From the NCBI GenBank assembly GCA_002778785.1, contig PEZS01000016.1:274453-338452 (forward strand): DNA of 64,000 nt. Direction: 5' to 3'. A model generated the notes under the pieces. That model was not told the origin of the DNA. It did not search any database and worked only from the letters and a program-made list of their open reading frames with translations. This document shows, in pieces, positions 41,779 to 51,596 of this stretch; the first letter of the stretch is position 1, and each line of letters opens with the position of its first letter. The position numbers were made by a program, and so were the translations under genes. Origin of the DNA: Bdellovibrionales bacterium CG10_big_fil_rev_8_21_14_0_10_45_34 (GTDB taxonomy: Bacteria > Bdellovibrionota > Bdellovibrionia > Bdellovibrionales > 1-14-0-10-45-34).

Positions 41779-42570
41779 TTGGTTCATCAGATTTATCGAG
41801 TAGAGAACATTCTTAGGTTGTTGTCGACTGCCGCGTTGGTGGCTTTTACCACAGGCTGCGTTTCTTCTTCAAAGTATGATGATGCTGTAGGCGAGCGAGA
41901 CAAATTGCAGCAAACGGCACAAGCACACGCTGAAAAAATTCAAGAACAAGAGGCTATGATCGTTCAGCTGCAGAGTCGTCTTGGCACTACCAATACTGAC
42001 AAAGAGCAACTTCAAAAATCGGTAACCGATATGCAAAAGGCTTTAGCAGAAATGAAAAAACGTCAAGCTGAAGCAGATCTGCGTCTCACGGAGTACGCAA
42101 ACCTTGCTCGAAAATTCAAGAGGCTTATTGATGCAGGTAAGCTGAGCGTGAAGATTGTAGACGGCAGAATGGTTGTAGCCCTCTCAAGCGATATTCTTTT
42201 TGCATCTGGTTCTGATCGACTCAGTAAAGATGGCCAAAACGCTATCCGAGAGGTTGCGAGAACTTTGGTCACCTTGGATGATAAAAAAATTCAAGTGGAA
42301 GGACACACAGACAATGTACCAATTCAAACAGAGAGATTTCCGTCAAATTGGGAGCTTGCATCGGGACGAGCGATTAGCGTATTGAGAGTGATCCGTGAAG
42401 AAGGGATGACAAAAGAGCGAATCAGCGCCGCTAGTTTTGCCGACAACCGTCCTGTAGCCGACAACTCAACAGCCGAAGGCAGGAAGCTCAACCGCCGAAT
42501 AGAAATTGCTATTATGCCAGATCTCTCCAGTCTGCCGGGTTTCGAAGAGCTCCAAAAATTCTCCCAGTAG
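41779..42570 (+). CDS. OmpA/MotB-type peptidoglycan-binding lipoprotein
   Basis: 263 residues from TTG 41779, with GGAGG upstream. Signal peptide with lipobox TTGC (Cys27). Residues ~35-110 form a coiled coil (DKLQQTAQAHAEKIQEQEAMIVQLQ). Residues ~130-250 are an OmpA C-terminal domain with GHTDNVPIQTERFPSNWELASGRA and NRRIEIAI. It links the outer membrane to peptidoglycan. The long coiled coil is typical of MotB-like or Pal-like lipoproteins in this group. Confidence 0.9.
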   Translation: MVHQIYRVENILRLLSTAALVAFTTGCVSSSKYDDAVGERDKLQQTAQAHAEKIQEQEAMIVQLQSRLGTTNTDKEQLQKSVTDMQKALAEMKKRQAEADLRLTEYANLARKFKRLIDAGKLSVKIVDGRMVVALSSDILFASGSDRLSKDGQNAIREVARTLVTLDDKKIQVEGHTDNVPIQTERFPSNWELASGRAISVLRVIREEGMTKERISAASFADNRPVADNSTAEGRKLNRRIEIAIMPDLSSLPGFEELQKFSQ

Positions 42571-42655
42571 ATTTGGAGAGGGGCGTTTAACTTATGCGTT
42601 TACCTAGGCTTTCTATTTAGATTGGAAACCTGGGCTAGCGACCCGGGTTAACACA

Positions 42656-43561
42656 CTAGTGCAATCCGAGTTTTAAACAAAATACTGAGCCTCCTGATTT
42701 CATAAATTCGGAGGTCTCAACGGGCAAACAGCGAAAGCCTTCATCTCTTAGTTTTTTTTCAAACTCATCTGCACCCGCCTGCAGAACAACGTTCTTACCA
42801 TCGGGGCAGAAACAATTTCCTGCAAACGCCTCTATGGCCTCCTGGTTTGAAATCTCAATTATCCTAGGAAACAAAACCTGAATTCTCTGAAGCGAAGGCT
42901 CGTCAAATGCTTCCTTCACAATTGCAACAGTGTCTTTAGAGAGCACTGAGAGACAAGTGTCCAGATGGTAAAACTGGTCGCTTACAAGCTGGAGGGGCAC
43001 AACGGCATGACCAGTGAGTTCAGAAACACGCTGAAGGCTTTTTTGTTTCGTGCGAAAACCATACCCGGCGATAAACAGTGGTGCACGCGGAAAGGCAAGT
43101 ACATCACCATTTCCTTCCATGATGTCTCCGTCAAACTGACTTAAAACTTGGTAACCCGCTCCCTCTAGAAAGTGGGCCGCATGCTTCACTTCTGCTTTTC
43201 GAAACTCCGAAAACATAACGCTAGGAAGCAACCTTAGTTTTTGCGAACCAGGTTCGAAAAACGGTAACATTGAGTTTGCTGTAAACACTAGGTCGGGCGC
43301 TTCAGGGAGCGTCGGAAGTATCAATACGCGAATTCCTAATTCTTGATAGAGCTCCTTAAGGCTTTCCCACTGAGTGATAGCCTTTGCACGGTCCACCTTT
43401 TTCAGGTTCCCATTTTCATCTTTCATGTGGGGATTAATGGCATAAGCGACTTCAAAATTTGAGGGGTCCGCCATGAGTAGAGTCTGATGATTTTGTAGCG
43501 AATAGTTTCCGAACTGAAGAAGATAATCCCCAATTTCTTTAGATCCCATTAGAACGTTCAT
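42656..43561 (-). CDS. Amidinotransferase/DDAH-family hydrolase
   Basis: 301 residues from ATG 43561, which has GGAGG eight bases upstream. The pentein-fold residues are recognisable: substrate loop with DLVFTANS, EGNGDVL, the His in FYHLDTCLSVL, and the catalytic Cys295 in GGSVFCLKL near the C-terminus. The family includes dimethylarginine dimethylaminohydrolase, arginine deiminase and ornithine-directed enzymes. The substrate is not settled by the sequence. Confidence 0.88.
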   Translation of the reverse strand: MNVLMGSKEIGDYLLQFGNYSLQNHQTLLMADPSNFEVAYAINPHMKDENGNLKKVDRAKAITQWESLKELYQELGIRVLILPTLPEAPDLVFTANSMLPFFEPGSQKLRLLPSVMFSEFRKAEVKHAAHFLEGAGYQVLSQFDGDIMEGNGDVLAFPRAPLFIAGYGFRTKQKSLQRVSELTGHAVVPLQLVSDQFYHLDTCLSVLSKDTVAIVKEAFDEPSLQRIQVLFPRIIEISNQEAIEAFAGNCFCPDGKNVVLQAGADEFEKKLRDEGFRCLPVETSEFMKSGGSVFCLKLGLH

Positions 43562-43730
43562 TGCTCTAGCCTCCAAACATCTTAAGTGTCACCCCATGCA
43601 CCCACTACACTAAGCGATTGCATATTTACTCGTATCGATATACCTAAAAGCTATCTCACAAAACCTATTGTTGTGAGAAAAATCGGGCTGTTGGCTCATG
43701 GCAACGGCTCCCAAGGAATGGAGCATTGTT

Positions 43731-44441
43731 ATGGTTGAAGTTGCCGGTTTTTCTGAGATCTTTGCGACTGTCGTGAGCCTCACCATGCAGTTTATAGACG
43801 TCGTGCTGCACCTTGACGCTTACCTGAACCAACTTGCTGAGTGGATGGGGCCTTGGCTGTATGCTGTTCTCTTTCTTATTATTTTCTGCGAAACCGGGTT
43901 GGTCGTGACTCCTTTTTTACCGGGGGATTCCTTGTTATTTGCGATCGGAGCGCTCGCAGCGACGCCGGGCTCACCTATCTCGATTGGGCTTATATGGATA
44001 CTCTTAATAGTTGCCGGAATTATAGGAGACGCTTCGAACTATGCTATCGGTAAGTATGTCGGACCAAAGGTTTTTCGAAACGAAAATTCTTTTTGGTTTG
44101 ATCCGATTCACCTTCGAAGAACAGAAGCCTTTTATCAAAAACATGGCGGCAAAACCATTATTCTCGCACGTTTTTTACCTTTACTCCGGACGTTCGCTCC
44201 CTTCGTGGCAGGAATTGGTCACATGAAATATTCAAGGTTTGCTCTGTTCAATGTCACTGGCGCTTTCGCGTGGGTGACAATTTTTTTGGCTCTAGGCTAC
44301 GGATTCGGTAACATCCCCGCTGTAAAAAAGAATTTTCCGTTAGTCATTATAGGCATCATTATAGTTTCTGTTTTGCCGCTCGTTTATGAGTACGTAAAAG
44401 CAAAGGCGAACCAGCAAAAAACAGCTAATTGTGACACCTAA
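43731..44441 (+). CDS. DedA-family membrane protein
   Basis: 236 residues from ATG 43731 with GGAG seven bases before it. The DedA signature is present: LIIFCETGLVVTPFLPGDSLLFAIG, GDASNYAIGKYVG, and ARFLPLLRTFAPFVAGIGHM with the conserved Arg. Members are undecaprenyl-phosphate or lipid flippases in the inner membrane. It overlaps folC by 11 bases. Confidence 0.93.
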   Translation: MVEVAGFSEIFATVVSLTMQFIDVVLHLDAYLNQLAEWMGPWLYAVLFLIIFCETGLVVTPFLPGDSLLFAIGALAATPGSPISIGLIWILLIVAGIIGDASNYAIGKYVGPKVFRNENSFWFDPIHLRRTEAFYQKHGGKTIILARFLPLLRTFAPFVAGIGHMKYSRFALFNVTGAFAWVTIFLALGYGFGNIPAVKKNFPLVIIGIIIVSVLPLVYEYVKAKANQQKTANCDT

Positions 44442-45705
44442 TACCGACGCGGCATACGCCAAAGTTGTTAAATCTCTAGAAATGAGGGGGCGATTTCCTA
44501 AGGAAGCTCCCAATTTAAACAAAATGAAATCGGCATTGAAACGCTCCGGTTTCATTCTCGACCCCAGAAAAGTAGTTGTTGTCGGCGGCACCAACGGCAA
44601 GGGTTCCGTCTGTGCTTACTTAGCTGCACTCTTAAACTTTCATAAAAAAAAAGTAGGAGTCTACACTTCGCCTCATTTGCTGAGAACTTCTGAACGCATA
44701 AAAATTGACGGTCAAGAAATTACGCCACAGGAGTTTCTGGATTATAACCATCGCCTGGGGCCTACAATTGAAGAATTTCAACTGTCACACTTTGAAGCCT
44801 TAACTTTAATAGCTAGCCATCACTTTCAAAATTCCGGTCTAGATTTTGCCATTTTTGAAATAGGCCTTGGGGGAAGGTGGGATGCTTGCAATGCAATCTC
44901 TCATAATTGGTCAGTTCTAACTAACATTGGCAGTGATCACCTTGAGTTTCTTGGGCCAACTTTGTGCGACGTTGCTCAGAACAAAGTAGAAATTGCCAGC
45001 AAAGAAACAACGCTTATCTGTGGCACCCAAATGTTTAGTGACCCAGAAGTTAGTTCTGTTGTTGAAAGGCACTGCCGCTCAAATAATATTCAGCTAGTGA
45101 AAACCTGCGCCCCAGTGTTTCGTATCAATGAGGGCGACTCGCTACCTCTTTACGAGCTTCAACATGCAGATAGGTACTGGCCGCTCGCCTTACCGGGCAA
45201 GCGCTCAGCTGAGAACGCTCATCTAGCCGTCTCTGTGTGCGAAATTCTAATTGGCGAACCTCTGCATGACCTCTCTTGCTTTAAAGGAGTTCAATGGCAA
45301 GGGCGCTTTAGTCGGCTGAATGTCAGCTCCTCGCCTTGCCCTATTTACCTGTCAGGCGATCACAACCCTGAAGGGCTCGATTCACTGTTAGAAATTTTGA
45401 GCCACACAAGATATGAAAAAATCCATATCCTCTTTGCTGTTTCAAATGACAAACCATTTGAAAAACTATTTTCGCAGCTGAGGTCAGTTCCTCGAAGCGT
45501 CCTTTATCTTACTGAAACGTCCTTTAAATCTCGTAAAATTGAAGAGTGGCCTAAACAGTATTTAAGCTCTACGAGTTTTTGCTCAGCTTCGTCAATAAAG
45601 GCATTGAAGGCCTGCATAGCTGCCGCTGATAGAGAAGATATTGTCCTTGTGACGGGCTCACTTTACCTAGTTGGTGACCTGCTTTCGGCGTGTCAGGAAG
45701 CTTGA
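44431..45705 (+). CDS. folC: Folylpolyglutamate/dihydrofolate synthase FolC
   Basis: 424 residues from the GTG at 44431. Mur-ligase family marks: GTNGKGS at 53-59 (P-loop), YTSPHLLRTSERIKIDG, FEIGLGGRWDACN, TNIGSDHLEFLG, and a C-terminal GDHNPEGLDSLLE. It adds glutamate to folates in the cytosol. The start overlaps dedA by 11 bases. Confidence 0.93.
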   Translation: MTPNTDAAYAKVVKSLEMRGRFPKEAPNLNKMKSALKRSGFILDPRKVVVVGGTNGKGSVCAYLAALLNFHKKKVGVYTSPHLLRTSERIKIDGQEITPQEFLDYNHRLGPTIEEFQLSHFEALTLIASHHFQNSGLDFAIFEIGLGGRWDACNAISHNWSVLTNIGSDHLEFLGPTLCDVAQNKVEIASKETTLICGTQMFSDPEVSSVVERHCRSNNIQLVKTCAPVFRINEGDSLPLYELQHADRYWPLALPGKRSAENAHLAVSVCEILIGEPLHDLSCFKGVQWQGRFSRLNVSSSPCPIYLSGDHNPEGLDSLLEILSHTRYEKIHILFAVSNDKPFEKLFSQLRSVPRSVLYLTETSFKSRKIEEWPKQYLSSTSFCSASSIKALKACIAAADREDIVLVTGSLYLVGDLLSACQEA

Positions 45706-45796
45706 ATATCTGACGGAGAGGCCCAACTGAATTGACACCCACCTTGGCACATAATAAGACTGGTTGTCGCTTTTATTTCAGATCAAAGGAGTCAAC

Positions 45797-46960
45797 ATGG
45801 TTTTGCAATGCCGGTTTAAGGCAGCAACGTACGCCGCAGTCCTTTTAGCTCTCACAATAAGCTGTACAAAAAAGGGCTCCGATTCCTCAGAGGATCCATC
45901 TGGTGATTCTATAAAAATTGGCGAAGTGGGCAGCATGACTGGGCCAGAGGCGACTTTTGGCACCTCGACTCATAACGGCATCGAACTGGCCATTAAAGAG
46001 ACCAACGAAGCCGGCGGAGTTTTAGGTAAGAAGCTCAAGCTCATCAGCATCGATAACCAAGGAAAGCCCGAAGAGGCTGCTATCGCGATGACTCGCCTCA
46101 TCAATCAAGAAAAAGTCATAGCTATTCTTGGCGAGGTGGCTAGCTCACGAAGTCTTGCCATGGCCCCAATCGCACAAAGCAGTAAAATCCCTATGATTTC
46201 TCCTTCGTCGACAAATCCTAAGGTAACAGAGATTGGTGATTATATATTCAGAGTTTGTTTTATCGACCCTTTTCAAGGGACAGTTATGGCTAAGTTTGCG
46301 AATGAAAATCTGAAAGCAAAGAAAGTAGCCATTTTAAGAGATATAAAAAATGACTACAGTATCGGGCTTGCAGATTTTTTTGCCGAAACTTTTAAAGCAT
46401 CAGGCGGAAAAATTGTAAAGGACCTCAGCTACAGTGCCGGAGATGTGGATTTTAAATCGCAACTTGTCTCTATTAGAGCACAAAAGCCAGATGCGATATT
46501 TGTTCCGGGCTACTATACTGAAGTCGGCCTCATTGCCCGCCAAGCCAAAGAGCTCAATATAGATGCTCCTTTGTTGGGCGGAGACGGATGGGACTCGCCA
46601 AAGCTTAAGGAAATTGGCGGCTCTGCCGTGAATGGCTCGTATTTTTCTAACCATTATTCAGCAGAAGACCAAGATCCACACGTACAAGGTTTCATTTCAA
46701 AATACAAAGAAGCTTATGGCGTTGTGCCAGACGGGCTCGCGGCAATGGGATATGACGCTGCGAGAGTGCTTATTGAAGCTCTCGAGCGAGCAAAATCTAC
46801 AGAATCTAAACCACTTAGAGATGCGGTCGCAGCGACCACTGAATTCAAAGGCGTGACAGGCAAAATCACTATTAACGACAAGAGAAATGCAGTGAAGTCC
46901 GCTGTTGTTCTAAAAGTTGAGAACGGTGATTTTAAATACCAAACAACTATCAATCCGTAG
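45797..46960 (+). CDS. livK: Branched-chain amino-acid ABC transporter substrate-binding lipoprotein
   Basis: 387 residues from ATG 45797 (AAAGGAG six bases upstream). Lipobox TISC gives a lipoprotein anchored in the membrane, unlike the soluble form in E. coli. The Leu/Ile/Val-binding fold is clear: IKIGEVGSMTGPEATFGT, AIKETNEAGGVLGKKLKLI, VIAILGEVASSRSLAMAP, IPMISPSSTNP. It feeds ligand to the LivHMGF importer encoded immediately downstream. Confidence 0.94.
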   Translation: MVLQCRFKAATYAAVLLALTISCTKKGSDSSEDPSGDSIKIGEVGSMTGPEATFGTSTHNGIELAIKETNEAGGVLGKKLKLISIDNQGKPEEAAIAMTRLINQEKVIAILGEVASSRSLAMAPIAQSSKIPMISPSSTNPKVTEIGDYIFRVCFIDPFQGTVMAKFANENLKAKKVAILRDIKNDYSIGLADFFAETFKASGGKIVKDLSYSAGDVDFKSQLVSIRAQKPDAIFVPGYYTEVGLIARQAKELNIDAPLLGGDGWDSPKLKEIGGSAVNGSYFSNHYSAEDQDPHVQGFISKYKEAYGVVPDGLAAMGYDAARVLIEALERAKSTESKPLRDAVAATTEFKGVTGKITINDKRNAVKSAVVLKVENGDFKYQTTINP

Positions 46961-46978
46961 AAAAACCAGTTACCTCAA

Positions 46979-47881
46979 ATGATAGATATACTGCAACACC
47001 TTATCAATGGTCTTTCTCTTGGAAGCATCTACGCACTCATCGCCCTTGGCTACACGATGGTATTTGGTATTCTCAAACTCATCAACTTCGCCCACGGTGA
47101 AGTCTATATGTTGGGTGCTTTCTTCGGGTACTACTCTTCGCATTATTTCGGTCTCGCTAACAATCCTTCTATTGGAGCTTTTTTTATAGCTGTCGCAGCT
47201 GCGATGGTTGGATGCACTGTGGTGGGATTTACTATAGAGCGCCTAGCCTACCGGCCCTTACGAAATGCACCCAGAATTAATGTTTTGATCACTGCAGTTG
47301 GGGTCTCGCTACTTCTTCAGTTTTCTGGACAGCTCTTTTTTGGATCAGACCCAAAGTTCTTTCCGCAAATTCTTGAAGTGAAATCGCAGATTCACCTTGG
47401 CGCGCTTCAGATTAACCCGCTTCAGCTGACTGTTTTTGTGTCTTCTGTGGTTCTTATGTCGATACTCCAGTTTGTGATATTTCATACAAGGCTTGGCCGA
47501 GCGATGAGAGCCGTAAGTTTCAACCATGAAACAGCTATGCTTATGGGAATTAACACAGACAGAGTGATTTCCTATACGTTTATGCTTGGCTCCTCATTGG
47601 CCGGTGCAGCTGGTGTTCTCGTGGGGATTATTTATCCTAAAATCGAACCTTTGATGGGCGTACTTCCAGGCTTAAAAGCCTTCGTTGCCGCTGTTCTTGG
47701 TGGGATCGGGAATATTTTAGGCGCCGTCGTCGGGGCTCTTATATTGGGGCTTTCTGAGGAGTTCGTAGTCGCCTATGGGTCTTCGACATTCAGAGACGCA
47801 CTCGCCTTCTCCATTTTGATTCTCGTCCTACTATTTAAGCCCGAAGGCCTATTTGGAGCGAATCGCAGTGAAAAAGTCTAA
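46979..47881 (+). CDS. livH: Branched-chain amino-acid ABC transporter permease LivH
   Basis: 300 residues, about eight membrane helices. Family features: ALGYTMVFGILKLINFAHGE near residue 21-40, RPLRNAPRINVLITAVGVS, and the EAA-type loop region MRAVSFNHETAMLMGINTDRV. It forms the channel with LivM. It starts 18 bases after livK, in the same operon. Confidence 0.96.
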   Translation: MIDILQHLINGLSLGSIYALIALGYTMVFGILKLINFAHGEVYMLGAFFGYYSSHYFGLANNPSIGAFFIAVAAAMVGCTVVGFTIERLAYRPLRNAPRINVLITAVGVSLLLQFSGQLFFGSDPKFFPQILEVKSQIHLGALQINPLQLTVFVSSVVLMSILQFVIFHTRLGRAMRAVSFNHETAMLMGINTDRVISYTFMLGSSLAGAAGVLVGIIYPKIEPLMGVLPGLKAFVAAVLGGIGNILGAVVGALILGLSEEFVVAYGSSTFRDALAFSILILVLLFKPEGLFGANRSEKV

Positions 47882-48908
47882 TGGTTTAGGCACGACTTTC
47901 AAAGGCCTTACTCCCTGGATGCTCGCTGTCGTGGCCGTCGTATCGTGCGACTATTTTTTCAGTGACCTGATCGGTCCATATCCGTTTTCGATCATTATGT
48001 TCGCTGGTATCAATATAGTTTTGGCCGTTAGTCTTAACTTGGTTAATGGATTTACCGGTCAGTTCTCAATGGGGCACGCCGGCTTCATGGCGGTGGGCGC
48101 CTACGTAAGTGGAGCCATCACGACAGTTTTAGTGAGTGAGTCACATCCCCAACTTCTCGAAGGAGTTATGGGAAACTTCGTATTCGCAGGTGCACTTTTA
48201 GCTGGCGGACTTGCTGCTGCCATAGTGGGATACATAGTTGGTTTGCCATCTTTAAGACTCAGAGGCGATTATTTGGCAATTGTGACTCTGGGTTTTGGTG
48301 AGATTATCCGAGTCGTATTCTTGAATATTGAAGTAACAGGGGGAGCACGTGGACTAGCCGGCATTCCCTTGCTGGCCAATCTCAGCTGGGTCTATGTCAT
48401 AGTTATTTTGACCGTATTCTGTATATCGCGTGTAGTGAGCTCGGCTCACGGCAGGGCACTACTTTCTGTGCGAGAAGACGAGATCGCTGCTGAGTCAATG
48501 GGCGTTAATACAACTCAAGCAAAAGTAAGAGCCTTTGTACTCGGATCTTTTTTCGCTGGCCTTGCTGGAGGCCTATTCGCTCATAACTTTCAGTACATTA
48601 ATCCGCAAGTTTTTGATTTCAATAGAAGCTTTGAAGTTATCATTATGGTTGTACTCGGCGGCATGGGGAGCATTTCTGGCTCTATACTTTCTGCCGTGTT
48701 TCTAACTGTTCTCAGAGAGTTGCTAAGAAGTTTGCAAGAGATTACTCAAGTAGATTATCGCATGATCATTTACTCACTTATTTTAATAATCATGATGCTC
48801 ACGCGGCCAAACGGACTTTTTGGAACAAAGGAAGTTTGGGAATATCTCCCTGGTTTTAAAAAGCGTAAAGAATCTAATGTGCCTCCTGCAGAAGGAGCAA
48901 CTCCGTAA
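47868..48908 (+). CDS. livM: Branched-chain amino-acid ABC transporter permease LivM
   Basis: 346 residues from the GTG at 47868, with GGAG nine bases upstream; a TTG at 47853 would add five. Motifs: LAVSLNLVNGFTGQFSMGHAGFMAVGAYVSG, LRLRGDYLAIVTLGFGEIIRV and SVREDEIAAESMGVNTTQAKVRAF. It overlaps livH by 14 bases and livG by one, showing tight coupling. Confidence 0.95.
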   Translation: MKKSNGLGTTFKGLTPWMLAVVAVVSCDYFFSDLIGPYPFSIIMFAGINIVLAVSLNLVNGFTGQFSMGHAGFMAVGAYVSGAITTVLVSESHPQLLEGVMGNFVFAGALLAGGLAAAIVGYIVGLPSLRLRGDYLAIVTLGFGEIIRVVFLNIEVTGGARGLAGIPLLANLSWVYVIVILTVFCISRVVSSAHGRALLSVREDEIAAESMGVNTTQAKVRAFVLGSFFAGLAGGLFAHNFQYINPQVFDFNRSFEVIIMVVLGGMGSISGSILSAVFLTVLRELLRSLQEITQVDYRMIIYSLILIIMMLTRPNGLFGTKEVWEYLPGFKKRKESNVPPAEGATP

Positions 48909-49699
48909 TGGCTTTTGCGCTGGAAGCAAAGAATTTGACCATTCGATTTGGGGGCTTGACCGCAGTCGATCAACTCAATTTGCAGATTCCTGAACAATCA
49001 CTTTTTGGGCTCATTGGCCCGAATGGCGCCGGAAAAACCACAGTCTTCAATATGCTAACTGGAGTTTACCAGCCCACCGAAGGAGAAATTAAGGCTTACA
49101 GCGAGAACATTGTAGGGCTTCGGCCATATGAAATAACTCGCAAAGGGCTTGCCCGTACTTTTCAAAACATACGCCTCTTTCGCGATCTAACCGTCATCGA
49201 AAATGTACTTATCGCCATTGATTCTAACAGTCTGTTTGAAAAGCACGGATTTCTCGCTACAGTTGTGCGATCCCCTGCTGTACTCGCCACCGAAACCGAA
49301 AAAATTAAAAAAGCCTTTAGGTATTTGGCTGTCATGGGGCTTGTACACAAGTCTCATGTGCAAGCGAGAAATCTACCTTACGGAGATCAGCGACGTCTTG
49401 AGATGGCTCGCGCCCTCGCTACCGGTGCCAAGTTTTTGTTACTTGATGAGCCAGCAGCAGGATTGAATCCGAATGAAACAGCAGCACTAATGAAAAGCAT
49501 CATCGGCCTAAGAGATGAGTTTGGAGTTACCATACTGCTGATAGAGCACGATATGAAATTGGTAATGGGAATTTGCGAACGAATTGCCGTGTTAGATTAT
49601 GGCGTGAAAATCGCAGAGGGTACGCCCAAGCAGATTCAATCCGACGAAAAGGTAATCGAAGCCTATCTCGGTAAGGGAGCCAGCGATGCCGCTCACTAG
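48908..49699 (+). CDS. livG: ABC transporter ATP-binding protein LivG
   Basis: 263 residues with Walker A GPNGAGKTT, Q-loop GLARTFQNIRLF, a signature-like stretch LPYGDQRRLEMARALA, and Walker B LLLDEPAAGL followed by EHDM. The signature Ser is replaced by Gly-Asp, as is common in LivG. It powers the importer with LivF. Confidence 0.95.
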   Translation: MAFALEAKNLTIRFGGLTAVDQLNLQIPEQSLFGLIGPNGAGKTTVFNMLTGVYQPTEGEIKAYSENIVGLRPYEITRKGLARTFQNIRLFRDLTVIENVLIAIDSNSLFEKHGFLATVVRSPAVLATETEKIKKAFRYLAVMGLVHKSHVQARNLPYGDQRRLEMARALATGAKFLLLDEPAAGLNPNETAALMKSIIGLRDEFGVTILLIEHDMKLVMGICERIAVLDYGVKIAEGTPKQIQSDEKVIEAYLGKGASDAAH

Positions 49700-50423
49700 T
49701 AAAGATTCGGCTTCTTCAACGGTATTGTCGGTTAAATCGGTTTCTGTGAACTATGGTGCCATTGAGGCTGTCCGTAATATTTCCTTTGATGTGAAACGCG
49801 GTGAGATCCTTACCTTAATTGGCGCCAACGGAGCTGGCAAAACGACAATACTCAGAGCTATCTCGGGATTGGTTCCACTGAAGCAAGGAACTATCGAATA
49901 CAACAACGAAGTCATTAGTGGGGTTCCGGCCTATAAACTGGCGTCAAAAGGTATTTCGCACGCGCCTGAAGGCCGCGGAATATTTTTGAATCTTTCCGTC
50001 GAAGAAAACTTAGATCTCGGTGCCTGGTCTTGCAAAGACAAGTCCACCTATGCAGCAGACTTAGAGCATGGGTTCAGTTTATTCCCCAGGCTCAAAGAAA
50101 GACGCAAGCAAAATGCCGGCACTTTGTCGGGCGGAGAACAGCAGATGTTGGCAATTGCACGAGCACTTATGGCACAGCCTAAGTGTCTACTTCTGGACGA
50201 GCCTTCGCTGGGTCTTGCGCCTCAAATCATCGAAAAGATTTTTGAAATTATCGTGAAGATCAATCAAGAAGGCATGACAGTCGTGCTCGTTGAGCAAAAC
50301 GCATTGCAGGCTCTCGGCATCGCCCACACCGGACTCGTTTTAGAAACCGGCAATATTGTACTTTCAGGTAAGGCTTCTGATCTTGCCCGGTCCGAAAAAG
50401 TCCGCGAAGCCTACTTAGGCTAA
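49686..50423 (+). CDS. livF: ABC transporter ATP-binding protein LivF
   Basis: 245 residues with Walker A GANGAGKTT, GISHAPEGRGIF, the signature LSGGEQQMLAIARAL and Walker B LLLDEPSLGLAP, then LVEQNA. It is the second ATPase of the liv importer; it overlaps livG by 14 bases and ends the operon. The next gene is convergent. Confidence 0.95.
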   Translation: MPLTSKDSASSTVLSVKSVSVNYGAIEAVRNISFDVKRGEILTLIGANGAGKTTILRAISGLVPLKQGTIEYNNEVISGVPAYKLASKGISHAPEGRGIFLNLSVEENLDLGAWSCKDKSTYAADLEHGFSLFPRLKERRKQNAGTLSGGEQQMLAIARALMAQPKCLLLDEPSLGLAPQIIEKIFEIIVKINQEGMTVVLVEQNALQALGIAHTGLVLETGNIVLSGKASDLARSEKVREAYLG

Positions 50424-50459
50424 AAAACCCAGTCACACACAGTAATCTGCAGCAGGTCC

Positions 50460-51596
50460 CTAGAAAATTTCTTTGATGACTTTACCCTGCCTCACGGCTC
50501 TATCTGAAATCTTTGTTGAGCGAATCTCAAACTTTCCACCAGGAACGGATTCAATATCAACAGTAGGCTCTATGCGAACCATACCGGTATCTGGATTGTA
50601 AGCCCAACCACGGCTAGCTGCGATCTCTTCTCCGTTGTATAAGAGCTTAAGAGTGTCGGCCTCAGGCACGCCGCCAACGATTCGAAATTCTTTGGGTAAA
50701 ACTTTTTTCTTAATGTCAGAGCCAATCTCGGCAAGTGTCGCACCAAAAGATGACTCACAAATCGGAAACGATTGCCCGCCCAGAAGTGCTACAGCGTCTA
50801 CAATTCTGGTGGGTGGCAAGGCGTAGGAGTTCAGCTTGCACGACTTTATGCCGCCGCTGTTGTCCAGATAATTCTGAAGGGCCACGATGGCGTAAATAGA
50901 ATAGTTTGCATGACTATCGCTGAGAGCGCGCATGTTAGCATGAAATCTCTGTGTAAAATCCTCTACCGACAAAGAAGGTGAAGAATCATTCTCATCGGAA
51001 AGCATGACAATCACTTTGTGGGCATCTCTCTGCCAGAACCCACCGTTACTCTCAGCATTTAGAGTGGGGTCAGTGGCCGCTAGCAGAGGCGTGAACATTT
51101 CTTCAAACTCAGGTCCACCATCTTTCAGACTCTTGACTCCACTATTGATTGTGGCGGCAATAATTTCTTTAGTGGAATTTTCTTTGGTAGCAAAAATCGG
51201 ATCGAGAACTATGACGTTACCACTTTGATCAATAGACTTTAGACGTTCAAGCCGTCCAAGCCCCGCTTCTGATATAAAGCTGGCACGACGACTGTCATAG
51301 ACGCTAATGACTCCAATTCTCCACTCAATCACACCCTTGCCGGCAAACTCAGAAAGAAATTTGTCAATTCCCTCTGCTACCCTTTCAAGTTCGTCTTGCA
51401 TACTCTCTGAATTGTCTTTAACAAAAAGAATATTCACCTTTGGTCGAAACTCAATTTCTAACCCGTCTACTTTTTCTACAATCAACTCTGCTTTTCTCGG
51501 AGGAGACATTTTATCTGCGCTTTTCTTAGCACACCCAGAGGCAAGCAATGTCCCGAGAACAACGAAAAGAATAGCTTTATATGATGCACCACTCAT
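50460..51596 (-). CDS. VWA-domain lipoprotein, last gene of the Agl/Glt-like cluster
   Basis: 378 residues from ATG 51596, which overlaps the upstream stop (ATGA) and has AAGGAG nearby. Lipobox ASGC. A von Willebrand A domain starts at about residue 52 with the metal site D61-x-S-x-S (VKDNSESM) and continues through VIVMLSDENDSS. Envelope lipoproteins with VWA domains bind protein partners through metal. The coupling to the repeat protein places it in the motor-linked cluster. Confidence 0.86.
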   Translation of the reverse strand: MSGASYKAILFVVLGTLLASGCAKKSADKMSPPRKAELIVEKVDGLEIEFRPKVNILFVKDNSESMQDELERVAEGIDKFLSEFAGKGVIEWRIGVISVYDSRRASFISEAGLGRLERLKSIDQSGNVIVLDPIFATKENSTKEIIAATINSGVKSLKDGGPEFEEMFTPLLAATDPTLNAESNGGFWQRDAHKVIVMLSDENDSSPSLSVEDFTQRFHANMRALSDSHANYSIYAIVALQNYLDNSGGIKSCKLNSYALPPTRIVDAVALLGGQSFPICESSFGATLAEIGSDIKKKVLPKEFRIVGGVPEADTLKLLYNGEEIAASRGWAYNPDTGMVRIEPTVDIESVPGGKFEIRSTKISDRAVRQGKVIKEIF